From assembly GCF_965208485.1 (NCBI RefSeq), contig NZ_OZ242344.1:3038001-3102000 (forward strand): a DNA stretch of 64,000 bases, in the 5' to 3' direction. The notes beneath the pieces were generated by a model. The model was given only the letters and a program-made list of their open reading frames with translations, was not told the DNA's origin and ran no database searches. The DNA is from Poriferisodalis sp965208485. Its GTDB lineage: Bacteria > Actinomycetota > Acidimicrobiia > Acidimicrobiales > Poriferisodalaceae. Of the stretch, positions 1 to 10,229 are shown piece by piece. Within the stretch, counting starts at the first letter, position 1, and each line of letters opens with the position of its first letter. Made by a program: the position numbers and the translations under genes.

Positions 1-31
1 ACCGCTGTCAAGCGAAAGTTGTAGTCCCCAA

Positions 32-3000
32 TTGTTCGCTTGCGTGGATCTGTCTCGGGCGACGGGCCGGCTGCGCGGTGTCACGGCGCGTAGGTCGTTG
101 TGGACCGCCGCTGCTGTGGCGTTCTTCGTGTTGGCGTTGGTGCCGTCGGCGCTGTCCGGGGCGCAGTCGAGTGGTATGGACACATGCGGGAGCGATATGG
201 GGACGCTGTCCGCGACATCTGTCTCGTTGTCGGCGTCAGGGTCGATTGACGCGGATCCTGATTGCACGTCGTCGCAGCGCGACCCCCAGAGCACTGAGGT
301 CTTCTATGCACGGCGCCATACGTTCACGCTGGACGCCGCGGCGACGGTATCGGTCGGTCTGAGCCGCTCTTCGCCGGGGCAGGTGGTGACGTACCTGGTG
401 CTCACAGACGACTCGGGGACCGTGTTGGGCCGCAATGCGGGGCATCACCGTCACGGCGGCTCGGGGCTGAGTTATCTGCTTCTGAAGGCAGGCACCTACA
501 CGATCGAGGCCACCACGGTCGCCGCGGGTGCTATAGGCGGCTACTCGGTGGCAGTGTCGTGGGCTGCAGCGGATCCGTGCGTGCGCGACCTCGGAACACT
601 CGACGGCGCGAATCCGTCGGTGTCGGGGTCGGGGATCATCGCAGTGGACGGCAGCTGCACGTCGTCGCTGCGCGACCCCCAGAGCACCAGCACGCACTAC
701 GCGCGGCGGCACACGTTCACACTCGATGCGGCGGCGACGGTGTCGGCGGAGCTGGGGCCGGCCGGGTCGGAGTCGTTCCTGATACTCATCGACAGCGGCG
801 GCGTCGAGGTCGGCCGCGATCAAGGCCACTCGGGCAGACGCGGGAGCCGCCCGGCGCGGTTAGGTCTGTATCTGCTTCAAGCGGGCACCTACACCCTTGA
901 AGCGACGACTGCGAACCCCGAGGTTGTCCGACGCTACACGCTGGGGGTGTATTGGGAGCCGGCGGATGCGTGCGTCGAGGATCTCGGCGCATTGGGCAGC
1001 GCCGATTCGAGTTTGTCGGGGTCGGGGATCGTCGCGGTGGACAACAGTTGTGTGTCTTCGCTGCGCGACCCCCAGAGCACCGACACCTACTACGCCCGAC
1101 GTCATACGTTCACGCTGGACGCGGCTGCCACGGTGTCGGTGCAGGTCGACCCCGCGGGGCCGAGTTCGTTTCTGGTGTTGAGCGACGGCACCGGGGCTGA
1201 AATCGGTCGCGCCCAAGGCACATCGGGCAGCCACAATGCGCGATCCCAGCCGGCGCGTCGGGCGTTCCGGCTGCCCGTCGGCACCTACACCGTTGAGGCC
1301 ACCAAATCCGACGCTGGAAGCGTCGGCCACTACACCGCTTCGGTGGAATGGTTCGCGGCGGATTCGTGCGTGCGCGACCTCGGCACGCTCGGCAGTTCGA
1401 ACTCGACTGTGTCCGTCTCGGGGGTGATCGCTCAGGACGCGGGATGCGTGTCGGCGCTGCGCGACCCCCAGAGCACCGATGTGTTCTACGCGCGGCGTTA
1501 CACGTTCATGCTCGACGCCGCGGCGACCGTGTCGGTGCAGCTGGGCGGGGCGACGCCGCTTCGGACTCATCTTGTGCTCTCTGACAGCTCGGGGATGGTG
1601 ATCAGCCGCAGCAGCGGTCCGCAATTGCTGCTCGACGCCGGCACCTACACCGTGGAGGCCACAACCGAGAGGGCCGACGACACCGGCGAGTTCTCGCTGC
1701 AGGCGCGATGGTGGCCCGCGGACACATGCGCAGAGGACTTGGGGACACTCGACGCTGCGACGCCGTCGGTGTCGGGTTCGGGGATCATCGCGGTCGACGG
1801 CAGCTGCACGTCGTCGCTGCGCGACCCCCAGGCCACCGAGGTGTTCTATGCGCGGCGCCATACGTTCACGCTGGATGCGGCGGCGACGGTATCGGTCAGT
1901 CTGAGCCGCTCTTTGCCGGGGCAGGTGGTGACGTATCTGGTGCTCACTGACGGCGCCGGAACAGAGGTGGGCCGCGCCGCAGGTCACCATCGCTATGGCG
2001 GCTCGGGGCTGAGTTATCTGCTGCTTCAGGCGGGGACCTACACGATCGAGGCGACAACGGTCACCGCGGGCGAAACCGGTGGCTACTCGTTCGGCGTGTC
2101 GTGGGCCGCGGCGGATGCGTGCGAGCAGGACCTGGGCACGCTGGACGGCGCGAACCCGTCGCCGTCGGATTCCGGGACGATCGCGGTGGACGGCAGCTGC
2201 ACGTCGTCGCTGCGCGACCCCCAGAGCACCGACACGCACTACGCGCGTCGCCACACATTCACTTTGGATGCGGCGGCGACGGTGTCGGTGCAGGTCGGCC
2301 CGACCGGGGCGGAGTCGTTCTTGGTGCTCGCCGACAGCGCTGGCAGCGAGATCGGACGCGACAGGGGTTCGTCGTCGCGCAGCTATCGACAGCCGGCTCG
2401 GCTGGAGCATTATCTGCTGCCGGCCGGCACATACACCGTCGAGGCCACCAAGTTTGATCCCGGTGCTGTCGGCCCCTACACGGTGGAAGTTTCGTGGGCG
2501 CCGGCAGACGACTGTCGGCGTGACCTGGGGTCACTCGGCGCTGCGATGCCGTCGTTGTCGGGTTTGGGCATCATCGCGGTGGACGGCAGCTGCAAGTCGT
2601 CGCTGCGCGAGCCCGACAGCGAAGCGACCTTCTACGCGCGTCGCCATTCGTTCAGGCTGGACGCGGCTGCGACGGTGTCGGTGCAGGTCGGGCCCGCGGG
2701 GCCAGCCTCGTCTCTGATCCTGAGCGACAGCTCCGGGACCGAGATCGGACGCGCCAAAGGCACATCAGGCGGCCGGAACGTTCGACCCCAGCCGGCACAG
2801 CGGGCATTCCGGCTGCCCGCTGGCACATACACCGTTGAGGCCACCAAGACCGACGCCGGAAGCGTCGGCCCCTACACTGCCTCGGTGGAGTGGTTCGCAG
2901 CAGACCCGTGCGTGCGCGGCTTGGGCACCTTGGACGCATCGGCGCCGAGCGCATCTGCGACGGGCGTGATCGCCCAGGACTCCGGCTGTGAGTCGTCGCT

Positions 3001-6000
3001 GCGCGACCTGCACAGCACCGATGTGTTCTACGCGCGTCGTCACACGTTCACGCTCGACACCGCGGCGACCGTGTCGGTGCATCTGAGCCGCACATCGCCG
3101 GGTTCGGTGAGAACGTACCTGGTGCTCACCGACGGCTCCGGGGCCGAGGTGGGCCGTACTGCCGGGCACTACATCGGCGGAGGCGCCGGGCTTGAACGCC
3201 TGCTTCTCGATGCGGGGACGTACACGATCGAGGCGACAACCGTCGCCGCGGGCGACACGGGCGGCTACTTGATAGGTGTGTCGTGGTGGCCCGCGGACTC
3301 GTGCGTCGAGCACCTGGGGACCGTCGATGCGGCAACGCCGTCGCTGTCGGGTGCGGGGATCGTCGCTGTCGACTCCGATTGCACTTCTGCGCTGCGCGAC
3401 CCCCACAGCACTGAGGTGTTCTATGCGCGGCGTCACACGTTCACGCTGGATGCGGCTGCGACGGTGTCGGTCGGTCTGAGCCGCACATTGCCGGGTTCGG
3501 TGAGAACGTACCTGGTGCTCACCGACGGTTCGGGGGCCGAGATGGGCCGCCATGCGGGACACCTCCGATCCGGCAGTTCGTGGCTGAGCTATCTGCTGCT
3601 GCAGGCGGGCACCTACACGATCGAGGCGACCACGAGCGATGCTGGGGCGACAGGCGGCTACACGGCCAGCGTGTCGTGGGCCGCAGCGGATGCATGCGAG
3701 CGGGACCTGGGCACGCTGGACGGCGCGAACCCGTCGGCGTCGGGGTCGGGAATCATCGCAGTGGACAACACGTGCATCTCGTCGTTCCGCGACGCGCAAA
3801 GCGCTGACACGTACTACGCGCGCCGTCACACGTTCACCCTTGATGCGGCGGCGACGGTGTCGGTGCAGGTCGGCCCCAACAGGCCGGAATCGTTCCTGAT
3901 TCTCAGCGACAGCACGGGTACGGAGCTAGGACGGGCGCAGGGCAACTCGAGCTGGCGCGGAAGCGCTCCGGCGCGGTTGGACACACTGCTGCTGCCGGCA
4001 GGGACTTACACGATCGAGGCCACCACAGCCACCCCCGAGGTCGTCCATGCCTACACCGTGCGGGTGGACCGGTCTCCGCTGTGGCGGCACGTGACCGCCT
4101 CGGCGGCGACAGCCTCCGAGAGCGACGGCACCGTGGTGCTGACGCTGTCCGCAGCAGTTCCGTCGGTGCCCGGTCCGCTGTCGGAGGTGTCTGCGTTCTC
4201 GGTGTGGTGGGAAACCGAGGCGGGGACCGCAGTGCCGGGGTCGGACTACGCGCACGTGTCGGGGGTTGTCTCGGTGCCCGCCGACGGCCGCCGCGCAACA
4301 ATCACCGTGCCGCTCGTCGACGACAGCGCCGCGGAGTCCATCGAGTCGTTCATCGTGCAGCTCACCGGCGCATCCGGCGCGACGCTCGCGAACACCGCGG
4401 CCACGGCGACGATCGCCGACGACGACCCAGCGTCGCGCGCCACGAACATGACGGCGTCCGCATGTGTCGAGCCAAGAGTGTCTGCAGTGGTGGGCGATGT
4501 GTTCGACATTGCCCAGCCGGGCTCTTCGGGATTGACTGATGTGTTCGTGGACGTGGGGCTGTCGTGTGAGGGCGGCACAGCGGGCATCGGCGGGTACCGC
4601 ACCGGTGTCGAGATCCTCACCGGACCCGCGGCACCGCTGTCGAGTGGCTGGTGCGTGCGCGGCGGCGTCTCGCCGACCACCGATTCGCTCGGGCCGGGCC
4701 GCGGTTGTGTGGCTGCGGTCACCGGCACTGGGCTGCTTTCTGTCGAGGCCGAGGCGACACATATCTTGCGCATTCCCGACAGCGCGGTTGGCGAGCCGCA
4801 CCAGTTGCGCGTGTGGATCGACCTGAACAAGAACGGCGTGCGCGACCCAGGCGAGGAAGCGGACATCTTCGCGGCGGACTTTGAGTCACGAGTTCAGGGC
4901 ATCAGCAGCGGTGGGCGGTTCGCTCTGGCTGAGGACTTCGAGGTCACACGTCTCGATGTGGGCAGCGACCGCGTCGGCCGCGCTGGCCAATGGGCGGTGC
5001 TGCGCTTGGCGGCGGAGGTCCCCACCGGCGAGTTCGCCTACGACCCGGCGCTGAGCACGGTGGTGCCGGTGCGGGTGCCGCTCGCGAACGCTGTGGTGGG
5101 AGCGTCTGTGTATGCGGGGCCCAGCGACACAGCCGAGGTGATGTGTGTGGTGTCGCCGGTGCTGGGGATGGTGTCGCCGGGTTCTTCGAGCCGTTGCGTG
5201 ACTGACGCTGAGGGGATGCTCACGCTGCGTTACCGGGTGGGGGCGCCTCCGGTGACCGCTACTGGTCCCCAACAAGACGACATCAGGATCTGGTGGGACC
5301 GCAACGGCGACGGCACCCATGACGGTGCCCCGAACCATCCCGCCCGCGAACCCTCCGACACCATCGCGATGCCGATCGCCAAAGCCGCCGTCAACTACGT
5401 CGCATTGGGCGACTCGTACTCCTCAGGCGAGGTCGGCCCCAATCCCGCTCCGGGGATGTACGTGAGCGGGGAGAATCCTGCTGACGGCGAGTGCCATCGC
5501 TGGGATCTCGCCTACCCGACGCTGATCGAAGAGGGGTTTCTCGGCGAAGACTTGGGAATCGATGCTGATCTTGAGATCTTTGCGTGCACTGGTGCGATCA
5601 CGCTGAATGTGTTCGATCCGGCTGATCTTGATGGTTCCTCGACGGTGCGGGAGCAGCATTTGACGGATCGGCCGTCGTCGTCGGCGGCATTGGACGAGCC
5701 GGTGTATCGGTTGGTGTCGCCGCGTGGACGGGTGCTGGTCCATGAGCGTGATCCTCGTTGGGAGCCGCGGCAGGCGGTGTCGCTCGCGGGTGAGCACGAG
5801 AGGTCCGGGGTGGACTTGGTGACGGTGACGATCGGCGGCAACGACGCGGGTTTCGCCGGTGTGATCATGAGATGTGTGACGGTGGGGTGCGGGCCGGTCC
5901 GCTCGGAGGTGTTCGACGAGGTCCGGGACAAGGTCGCGTCGACGCTGTCGCACGTCAAGGAGGCCGCGCCGGACGCGTCGGTGTTCCTGCTGGGCTACCC

Positions 6001-8791
6001 CGCGCTGACGCCGGCGTTCGAGGGCTGTGAGTCGGCGACGCCCGAGATGGTCGATTCCTTCCAGCGCACCGGGCTCAGCTCGGCGTTCTTGTCCTTCGGG
6101 TTGTCGGATGGGTGCGTCGGGGCGATTCGGGGCTACGCGGAGCGGGTCGCGATGTGCCCGGCGCTCGACGCCGGCCGGGTGCTGCATCAAGCGACGGGAT
6201 GGGACGCGTTCTGGTGGGACGCGGTCGCGTTCGTGCTGACCGCGAATCTCGAGATCGATGCCGCCGAGGCGATTCGCCTGCGCGACGCGGCGAGGGGTAT
6301 GGATGGCGCGTTGCGGTCGGCCGCGGCGTCGGCGGGGGTGCATTACGTGAGCGTGCTCGACGAGTCCGCCGACGCGCGGCCCGATCTGAGTTCGAGGGAT
6401 CACGCGGCATGCGACGACGAGCCGTGGGTGCACGGCCTGGAGTTCGACGACGCCAAGAGCCCGCCAGTCTCCGACGGCAGCTTGCATCCCAATGCGCTGG
6501 GTCATCGTGGCTATGCGCGCATCCTGGAGCAGTACATCCGCGACCGGACCGCCGCCGGCGCTGCGCTGAGCGAGGCGGGGCTGCCCGCCAATCCCCGCCG
6601 GCGCGGCGTTCCGGGCTCGGGACCGCGCAACCGCTCAGCGGTTTCGGGCGAGCAGGTTGCCGACGCCAAGTCAGACGCGCAGCCCCGAAACGCAGACACA
6701 GCAGACACAGAGGCAGAGACGCTCGGCACCGAGGGATACCTGACTCAGGAGCGAACGAGCACAGTGTCGGGCTGCGGCGCGCCGTTCGCCTCGCCGGGCG
6801 AGCAGGTGCGGCTCACCGCCGGCGGGTTCGCGGCGGACGCCGAAGTGAGCTTCACCGCACGAGCGGCGTCGCTCGGAACCGCCTCGCTGAGCGCGCCGGA
6901 GATAGCCGACGCGACCGCCGACGCCGACGGAGCGATCGACGTGTCATGGGCCGTCCCGGCCGCGCCCGACGCGGCGACGGATCCCGCGCCGCGCGCCTAC
7001 GCAGCGGACGCCTCCGGCGGCAACACCGCCGGAGGCACCCACACCGCCCGCATGATCGTGCCGATCGTCGCCTACCCCGCCGCCGCACCGTGCGCGGTCG
7101 ATGACTCGGCGTCGACGACGCTGGGCGTCGCAGTGCAGATCAGCGTGCTCGCGAATGACGTGGCGCCCACTGGGGGCGTCTTGGACGCGGCCACTGTGGC
7201 GGTGCGTCCGGCGGTGGGCGGCACGTTCGCGGTGAACGCCAGCACCGGTACTGTGACGTTCACGCCCGATGCTGGGTTCTGGGGCACAGTCGAGACGTCC
7301 TATGTTGTGTTCGACGGCTGGGGAATCGGCGTCGAAGCGGGCCTCTCGGTCACTGTGGATGCGGGCTGCACGATCACCGGCATTGCCGGGGTTTCGCTGA
7401 TCGAGGGCACCTCCGGTGACGATGTGATCTGCGTCCCGGATCGTGATGACTGGCGGGCGTTTCATGTGATCGACGCGAAGGGCGGCGACGATGTGATCCT
7501 GGGCGGCGCCGGGGTGGAGTGGATCTACGGCGGCGACGGCGAGGACACCATCTGGGCAAACGGCGGTGACGACCGGATCATCGCCGGCGCCGGCGCGGAC
7601 ACGGTGCGCGGCGGTGCTGGGATCGATGCCGTCTACAGCATCGACACCGCCGACACGGTCGTCGACGACGACTACGAAATGGTGCTGTCGCCGTCGAGGG
7701 TCGTCGCGCAATCAGGTCCCGAGCCCACCGACGACTGGGCTTGGGTTGATGTGTCCCAGACGGTCCTGGTCGATGTGCTCTCCAATGATCACGATCCCAA
7801 CGAGGACCTCGACCCGTCGACACTGCAGATCGTCGCTGTGCCCGCGAGCGGAACTGCCGCGGCTGTCGAGGATCCCGACGGCCGCGTCGTGGTGAGCTAC
7901 ACCGCCTCTGACGGGGGCGGCTCGGACTCGTTCGCCTATGAGGTGTGCGACGCGCTTGGCAGCTGCGCGCAAGCAGAGGTGACGGTGATGGTCGGCACGG
8001 CTGATTGCACGATCGTCGGCACTCAAGGGGCTGACACGATTCGTGGCACGCCCGGCGACGATGTGATCTGCGGCTTGGGCGGCGGTGACACGATTCGGGG
8101 CATCGGCGGCACTGACGTCATCGTCGGCGGCCTCGGCGATGACGACATCAACGCAGGCGACGGAGCGGACCTTGTGTGGGGAGGCCCCGGGGCTGACACT
8201 CTCGACGGAGGCCCCGGAGATGACACGGTCTGGGGTGCCGCCGGCGACGACGCGCTGGTCGCGAGCTCAGGCAGCGACCGGCTCGACGGCGGCCCGGGCG
8301 ACGACACCGTCACTGGCGGCGGCGGAGACGATCTGATCTGGGGCGGCCCCGGCGCGGACATCCTCGACGGCCACGCCGGCGATGACACCGTCTGGGGCGG
8401 ACCGGGCGACGACATGCTGCGCGGCGGCAACGGCGACGACACAATCTGGGGCGGCGCCGGCGCGGACACGCTCACCGGCGGCGCGGGAGCTGACAGCCTC
8501 CACGGCGGCGCCGGCGGCGACCGTCTCGACGGCAACGCCCAGAACGACACACTATGGGGCGGTCCCGGTGCGGACACGCTCAACGGCGGCGGCCACGACG
8601 ACGAGCTCCACGGCGGACCCGGCAGCGACACGCTGCGCGGCGGCGCAGGTGATGACCGGTTGTGGGGCGGCATCGACGCCGACAGCCTCGACGGCGGCGA
8701 CGGGATCGACCATCTCGACGGCGGCGGCGGCGTCGATGCTTGTCGACGTGCATCGACGGTGGTTGGGTGCGGGCCGGGCGGCGGTTCCTAG
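32..8791 (+). CDS. Giant secreted SGNH-hydrolase / RTX repeat surface protein
   Basis: A 2919-residue exported protein. The N-terminus has an Arg-rich stretch followed by a hydrophobic helix (about residues 22-45), as in a Sec signal peptide. Next come ten PPC-like repeats of about 130 residues (about 50-1348), a Calx-beta-like domain (about 1350-1470, ending in an IADDDP-type motif) and an unassigned Cys-containing stretch. An SGNH/GDSL hydrolase follows: GDSYSSGE nucleophile block near 1790, GGNDAGF block near 1932, and a DGSLHPN block with the likely catalytic His near 2150. The C-terminal third has two Ig-like 'VLxND' domains and two blocks of glycine/aspartate RTX calcium-binding nonapeptides. 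Family knowledge predicts an extracellular esterase or lipase, probably calcium-stabilised; the substrate is unknown. The start is TTG at 32, with GTG at 44 as an alternative. Two downstream genes are tightly spaced, suggesting an operon. Confidence 0.85.
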   Translation: MFACVDLSRATGRLRGVTARRSLWTAAAVAFFVLALVPSALSGAQSSGMDTCGSDMGTLSATSVSLSASGSIDADPDCTSSQRDPQSTEVFYARRHTFTLDAAATVSVGLSRSSPGQVVTYLVLTDDSGTVLGRNAGHHRHGGSGLSYLLLKAGTYTIEATTVAAGAIGGYSVAVSWAAADPCVRDLGTLDGANPSVSGSGIIAVDGSCTSSLRDPQSTSTHYARRHTFTLDAAATVSAELGPAGSESFLILIDSGGVEVGRDQGHSGRRGSRPARLGLYLLQAGTYTLEATTANPEVVRRYTLGVYWEPADACVEDLGALGSADSSLSGSGIVAVDNSCVSSLRDPQSTDTYYARRHTFTLDAAATVSVQVDPAGPSSFLVLSDGTGAEIGRAQGTSGSHNARSQPARRAFRLPVGTYTVEATKSDAGSVGHYTASVEWFAADSCVRDLGTLGSSNSTVSVSGVIAQDAGCVSALRDPQSTDVFYARRYTFMLDAAATVSVQLGGATPLRTHLVLSDSSGMVISRSSGPQLLLDAGTYTVEATTERADDTGEFSLQARWWPADTCAEDLGTLDAATPSVSGSGIIAVDGSCTSSLRDPQATEVFYARRHTFTLDAAATVSVSLSRSLPGQVVTYLVLTDGAGTEVGRAAGHHRYGGSGLSYLLLQAGTYTIEATTVTAGETGGYSFGVSWAAADACEQDLGTLDGANPSPSDSGTIAVDGSCTSSLRDPQSTDTHYARRHTFTLDAAATVSVQVGPTGAESFLVLADSAGSEIGRDRGSSSRSYRQPARLEHYLLPAGTYTVEATKFDPGAVGPYTVEVSWAPADDCRRDLGSLGAAMPSLSGLGIIAVDGSCKSSLREPDSEATFYARRHSFRLDAAATVSVQVGPAGPASSLILSDSSGTEIGRAKGTSGGRNVRPQPAQRAFRLPAGTYTVEATKTDAGSVGPYTASVEWFAADPCVRGLGTLDASAPSASATGVIAQDSGCESSLRDLHSTDVFYARRHTFTLDTAATVSVHLSRTSPGSVRTYLVLTDGSGAEVGRTAGHYIGGGAGLERLLLDAGTYTIEATTVAAGDTGGYLIGVSWWPADSCVEHLGTVDAATPSLSGAGIVAVDSDCTSALRDPHSTEVFYARRHTFTLDAAATVSVGLSRTLPGSVRTYLVLTDGSGAEMGRHAGHLRSGSSWLSYLLLQAGTYTIEATTSDAGATGGYTASVSWAAADACERDLGTLDGANPSASGSGIIAVDNTCISSFRDAQSADTYYARRHTFTLDAAATVSVQVGPNRPESFLILSDSTGTELGRAQGNSSWRGSAPARLDTLLLPAGTYTIEATTATPEVVHAYTVRVDRSPLWRHVTASAATASESDGTVVLTLSAAVPSVPGPLSEVSAFSVWWETEAGTAVPGSDYAHVSGVVSVPADGRRATITVPLVDDSAAESIESFIVQLTGASGATLANTAATATIADDDPASRATNMTASACVEPRVSAVVGDVFDIAQPGSSGLTDVFVDVGLSCEGGTAGIGGYRTGVEILTGPAAPLSSGWCVRGGVSPTTDSLGPGRGCVAAVTGTGLLSVEAEATHILRIPDSAVGEPHQLRVWIDLNKNGVRDPGEEADIFAADFESRVQGISSGGRFALAEDFEVTRLDVGSDRVGRAGQWAVLRLAAEVPTGEFAYDPALSTVVPVRVPLANAVVGASVYAGPSDTAEVMCVVSPVLGMVSPGSSSRCVTDAEGMLTLRYRVGAPPVTATGPQQDDIRIWWDRNGDGTHDGAPNHPAREPSDTIAMPIAKAAVNYVALGDSYSSGEVGPNPAPGMYVSGENPADGECHRWDLAYPTLIEEGFLGEDLGIDADLEIFACTGAITLNVFDPADLDGSSTVREQHLTDRPSSSAALDEPVYRLVSPRGRVLVHERDPRWEPRQAVSLAGEHERSGVDLVTVTIGGNDAGFAGVIMRCVTVGCGPVRSEVFDEVRDKVASTLSHVKEAAPDASVFLLGYPALTPAFEGCESATPEMVDSFQRTGLSSAFLSFGLSDGCVGAIRGYAERVAMCPALDAGRVLHQATGWDAFWWDAVAFVLTANLEIDAAEAIRLRDAARGMDGALRSAAASAGVHYVSVLDESADARPDLSSRDHAACDDEPWVHGLEFDDAKSPPVSDGSLHPNALGHRGYARILEQYIRDRTAAGAALSEAGLPANPRRRGVPGSGPRNRSAVSGEQVADAKSDAQPRNADTADTEAETLGTEGYLTQERTSTVSGCGAPFASPGEQVRLTAGGFAADAEVSFTARAASLGTASLSAPEIADATADADGAIDVSWAVPAAPDAATDPAPRAYAADASGGNTAGGTHTARMIVPIVAYPAAAPCAVDDSASTTLGVAVQISVLANDVAPTGGVLDAATVAVRPAVGGTFAVNASTGTVTFTPDAGFWGTVETSYVVFDGWGIGVEAGLSVTVDAGCTITGIAGVSLIEGTSGDDVICVPDRDDWRAFHVIDAKGGDDVILGGAGVEWIYGGDGEDTIWANGGDDRIIAGAGADTVRGGAGIDAVYSIDTADTVVDDDYEMVLSPSRVVAQSGPEPTDDWAWVDVSQTVLVDVLSNDHDPNEDLDPSTLQIVAVPASGTAAAVEDPDGRVVVSYTASDGGGSDSFAYEVCDALGSCAQAEVTVMVGTADCTIVGTQGADTIRGTPGDDVICGLGGGDTIRGIGGTDVIVGGLGDDDINAGDGADLVWGGPGADTLDGGPGDDTVWGAAGDDALVASSGSDRLDGGPGDDTVTGGGGDDLIWGGPGADILDGHAGDDTVWGGPGDDMLRGGNGDDTIWGGAGADTLTGGAGADSLHGGAGGDRLDGNAQNDTLWGGPGADTLNGGGHDDELHGGPGSDTLRGGAGDDRLWGGIDADSLDGGDGIDHLDGGGGVDACRRASTVVGCGPGGGS
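179..4075 (+). repeat. Ten tandem PPC-like domain repeats within the giant surface protein
   Basis: Ten units of about 390 bp. Each starts with a Cys-x-x-D-L-G-T-L-like segment, then a second Cys, an R-D-P-Q-S-T turn, a YARRHTFTLDAAATVSV strand, a central L-x-D-x-x-G turn, an AGTYTIEATT strand and a closing VSW strand. The paired Cys in every unit suggest one disulfide per domain. The fold resembles bacterial pre-peptidase C-terminal (PPC) beta-sandwiches. Units fall into two sub-types: 'LSRxxPGxVxTYLVL' (1, 5, 8, 9) and 'QVGPxGxxSFLxL' (2, 3, 6, 7, 10), with unit 4 shorter. The sub-types are partly interleaved, as expected from multi-unit duplication. Confidence 0.8.
7480..8740 (+). repeat. 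RTX-type Gly/Asp calcium-binding nonapeptide arrays
   Basis: Two arrays of GGxGxDxLx-type nonapeptides, about 7480-7630 and 8015-8735, are separated by an Ig-like domain. The second array has well over a dozen units, several in a GGPGADTLDGGPGDDTVWGG pattern. In known RTX proteins such repeats form calcium-bound beta-rolls. The host protein also carries an N-terminal signal peptide, so Sec export is more likely than the type I route typical of Gram-negative RTX toxins. Confidence 0.85.
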
Positions 8792-8793
8792 CG

Positions 8794-9513
8794 GTGACCG
8801 CGGGGCGTTTGTGGGTATTGGTGGCGGTTGTGGCCGTGCTCTCGGCGGGATGTTTTGGGGGTCCGTCGTTCGATTACTACGACGACAGCCTCAGGGGCAC
8901 TGATGAGCTGCCGGCGGTGGTCAGGTTCGGGCAGCGGATCGGCCCTGAGGGCGACGGCTGCTGGCCTGAGGACCGCGAGCGCGGCGGCACGGTGTTCTGC
9001 GATCTGGTGTCGATCGGGGGCCTGCACTGGGACAGCGGCGACGTGCATGTCACCAGTACGTTCGGGCGCCCTTCCGCGGCGATCGGTGTGGGGGCGGGTT
9101 TCTTGTGCCTGCTGGACGGCGAGGGGAGACCGTGGTGCTGGGAGTGGAGCGCCGACGTCGTGCCGCGTCGGGCTCGAGCCCCCCACGATGAGACATTCAG
9201 GCTCGTGGCAGTCGTTGACAGCTGGACCAAGAAGGTCGAGGGCGTTCCGGGGTTCGCGTGCGGGCACACGCCCGATTTCCTGCGGGTGGTGTGCTGGAGC
9301 GTCGGCGTGGACCAGCCCGACTACCGCCAGTCGAACCATCGTTTCGTCGACGGCCACGAATGGGCGCTGCGAACGGTCTTTGACGACCCGCCGCGCTTCA
9401 GCGCGGGCAGGCGAGGGGCGTCCGGGGACGGGACCTTTCACGCGTTCACCGGCAGGGCACGGCCGTCCGTATCCGACGCACCAACAGTTCTGGTGACAGA
9501 AACGTTGCGATGA
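8794..9513 (+). CDS. Secreted lipoprotein, possibly RCC1-like
   Basis: The start was chosen as GTG at 8794, two bases after the stop of the giant gene, because it opens directly onto a signal sequence ending in a lipobox (L-S-A-G-C, Cys at residue 19). The mature part is about 220 residues, with several Cys and Trp. A segment reading GVGAGFLCLLDGEGRPWCWEW resembles one blade of an RCC1-type propeller ('xGxxHxCALxxDGxxxCWG'), but I see only one or two such blades, so the family is uncertain. It probably sits on the outer face of the cytoplasmic membrane. It shares an ATGA overlap with the next gene, which supports translational coupling and a surface-protein operon. Confidence 0.65.
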   Translation: MTAGRLWVLVAVVAVLSAGCFGGPSFDYYDDSLRGTDELPAVVRFGQRIGPEGDGCWPEDRERGGTVFCDLVSIGGLHWDSGDVHVTSTFGRPSAAIGVGAGFLCLLDGEGRPWCWEWSADVVPRRARAPHDETFRLVAVVDSWTKKVEGVPGFACGHTPDFLRVVCWSVGVDQPDYRQSNHRFVDGHEWALRTVFDDPPRFSAGRRGASGDGTFHAFTGRARPSVSDAPTVLVTETLR

Positions 9514-10229
9514 CTGCATGCGAGAGCCTTGTGCCGGCGGGGCTGGGTCGCCGCTTGGCGGCGCGCCTGATCGACGTGGTGGCGGCCGCGGCGGCGATGT
9601 TCGCTGTGAGCATCGTCCTGGGCGTGCTGGCAGTGCTGATTTGGTTCGGCTCGCCCGGCAGCGGCAGCAGCGTCGACACGGCTTTATTGGGGTTCGTGTT
9701 GACCGCAGCGGTGCTGGCCGCCCATGCCGCCTACGAGGTGATCCTCACGGTGCGACACGGCGCGACGGTCGGCAAAGCGATGGCGGGCATGGCCGTCGTG
9801 AATCACCAGAGCGGCGCACAGCCCGGCACAGGCCAGATCCTGGCACGGCACCTGATGCTGCACGTTCCTCCGACAGTGGGGTGCGCGGTCGCGGTGTCGA
9901 TGTTCGAGCCCGCCGACATGCGGGCGTGGGCGGCGATCGCCGCAGGCGCCGCCAGCTGGGCGCTCATCGGCGCGTCCGCGGCATGGAACCCCCGACGCCG
10001 GGGCTGGCATGACAGGCTCGCCGGCACCGTCGTGGCGACAGCGGACTCGGTGCCCGCCGGCCCGCCCCCGCCCCCCAAGCCGCCGCCGAGCGCACCGGCA
10101 TCGCAGCCTGCCGCACAACCCGAGCCCGAGTCCTGGGGACTTGTGTCGGACTACTACACGACTCCCACCGATCGAACCGGCGCCCACTGCTCTGACCGCA
10201 AGAACCCCAAACGCGACCAGCGCAGCTGA
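9510..10229 (+). CDS. RDD-family membrane protein
   Basis: The N-terminus reads GLGRRLAARLIDVVAA, the Arg-Asp signature of the RDD family (Arg in the first motif, Asp in helix 1). Three to four hydrophobic helices follow (about residues 20-45, 60-80, 118-160). A 'TVGKAMAGMAVVN' segment matches the conserved internal RDD motif. The last 60 residues are Pro/Ala-rich and probably cytoplasmic or disordered. RDD proteins are poorly characterised, and some are linked to transport. The ATG overlaps the stop of the lipoprotein gene (ATGA), so the two are probably co-translated. A role in anchoring or exporting the neighbouring surface proteins is only suggested by position. Confidence 0.75.
   Translation: MTACESLVPAGLGRRLAARLIDVVAAAAAMFAVSIVLGVLAVLIWFGSPGSGSSVDTALLGFVLTAAVLAAHAAYEVILTVRHGATVGKAMAGMAVVNHQSGAQPGTGQILARHLMLHVPPTVGCAVAVSMFEPADMRAWAAIAAGAASWALIGASAAWNPRRRGWHDRLAGTVVATADSVPAGPPPPPKPPPSAPASQPAAQPEPESWGLVSDYYTTPTDRTGAHCSDRKNPKRDQRS

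Noticed and set aside
860..2410. 516-codon minus-strand frame opposite the PPC repeats
   Set aside because: It is repetitive only because the plus-strand gene is repetitive; there is no signal, motif or RBS.
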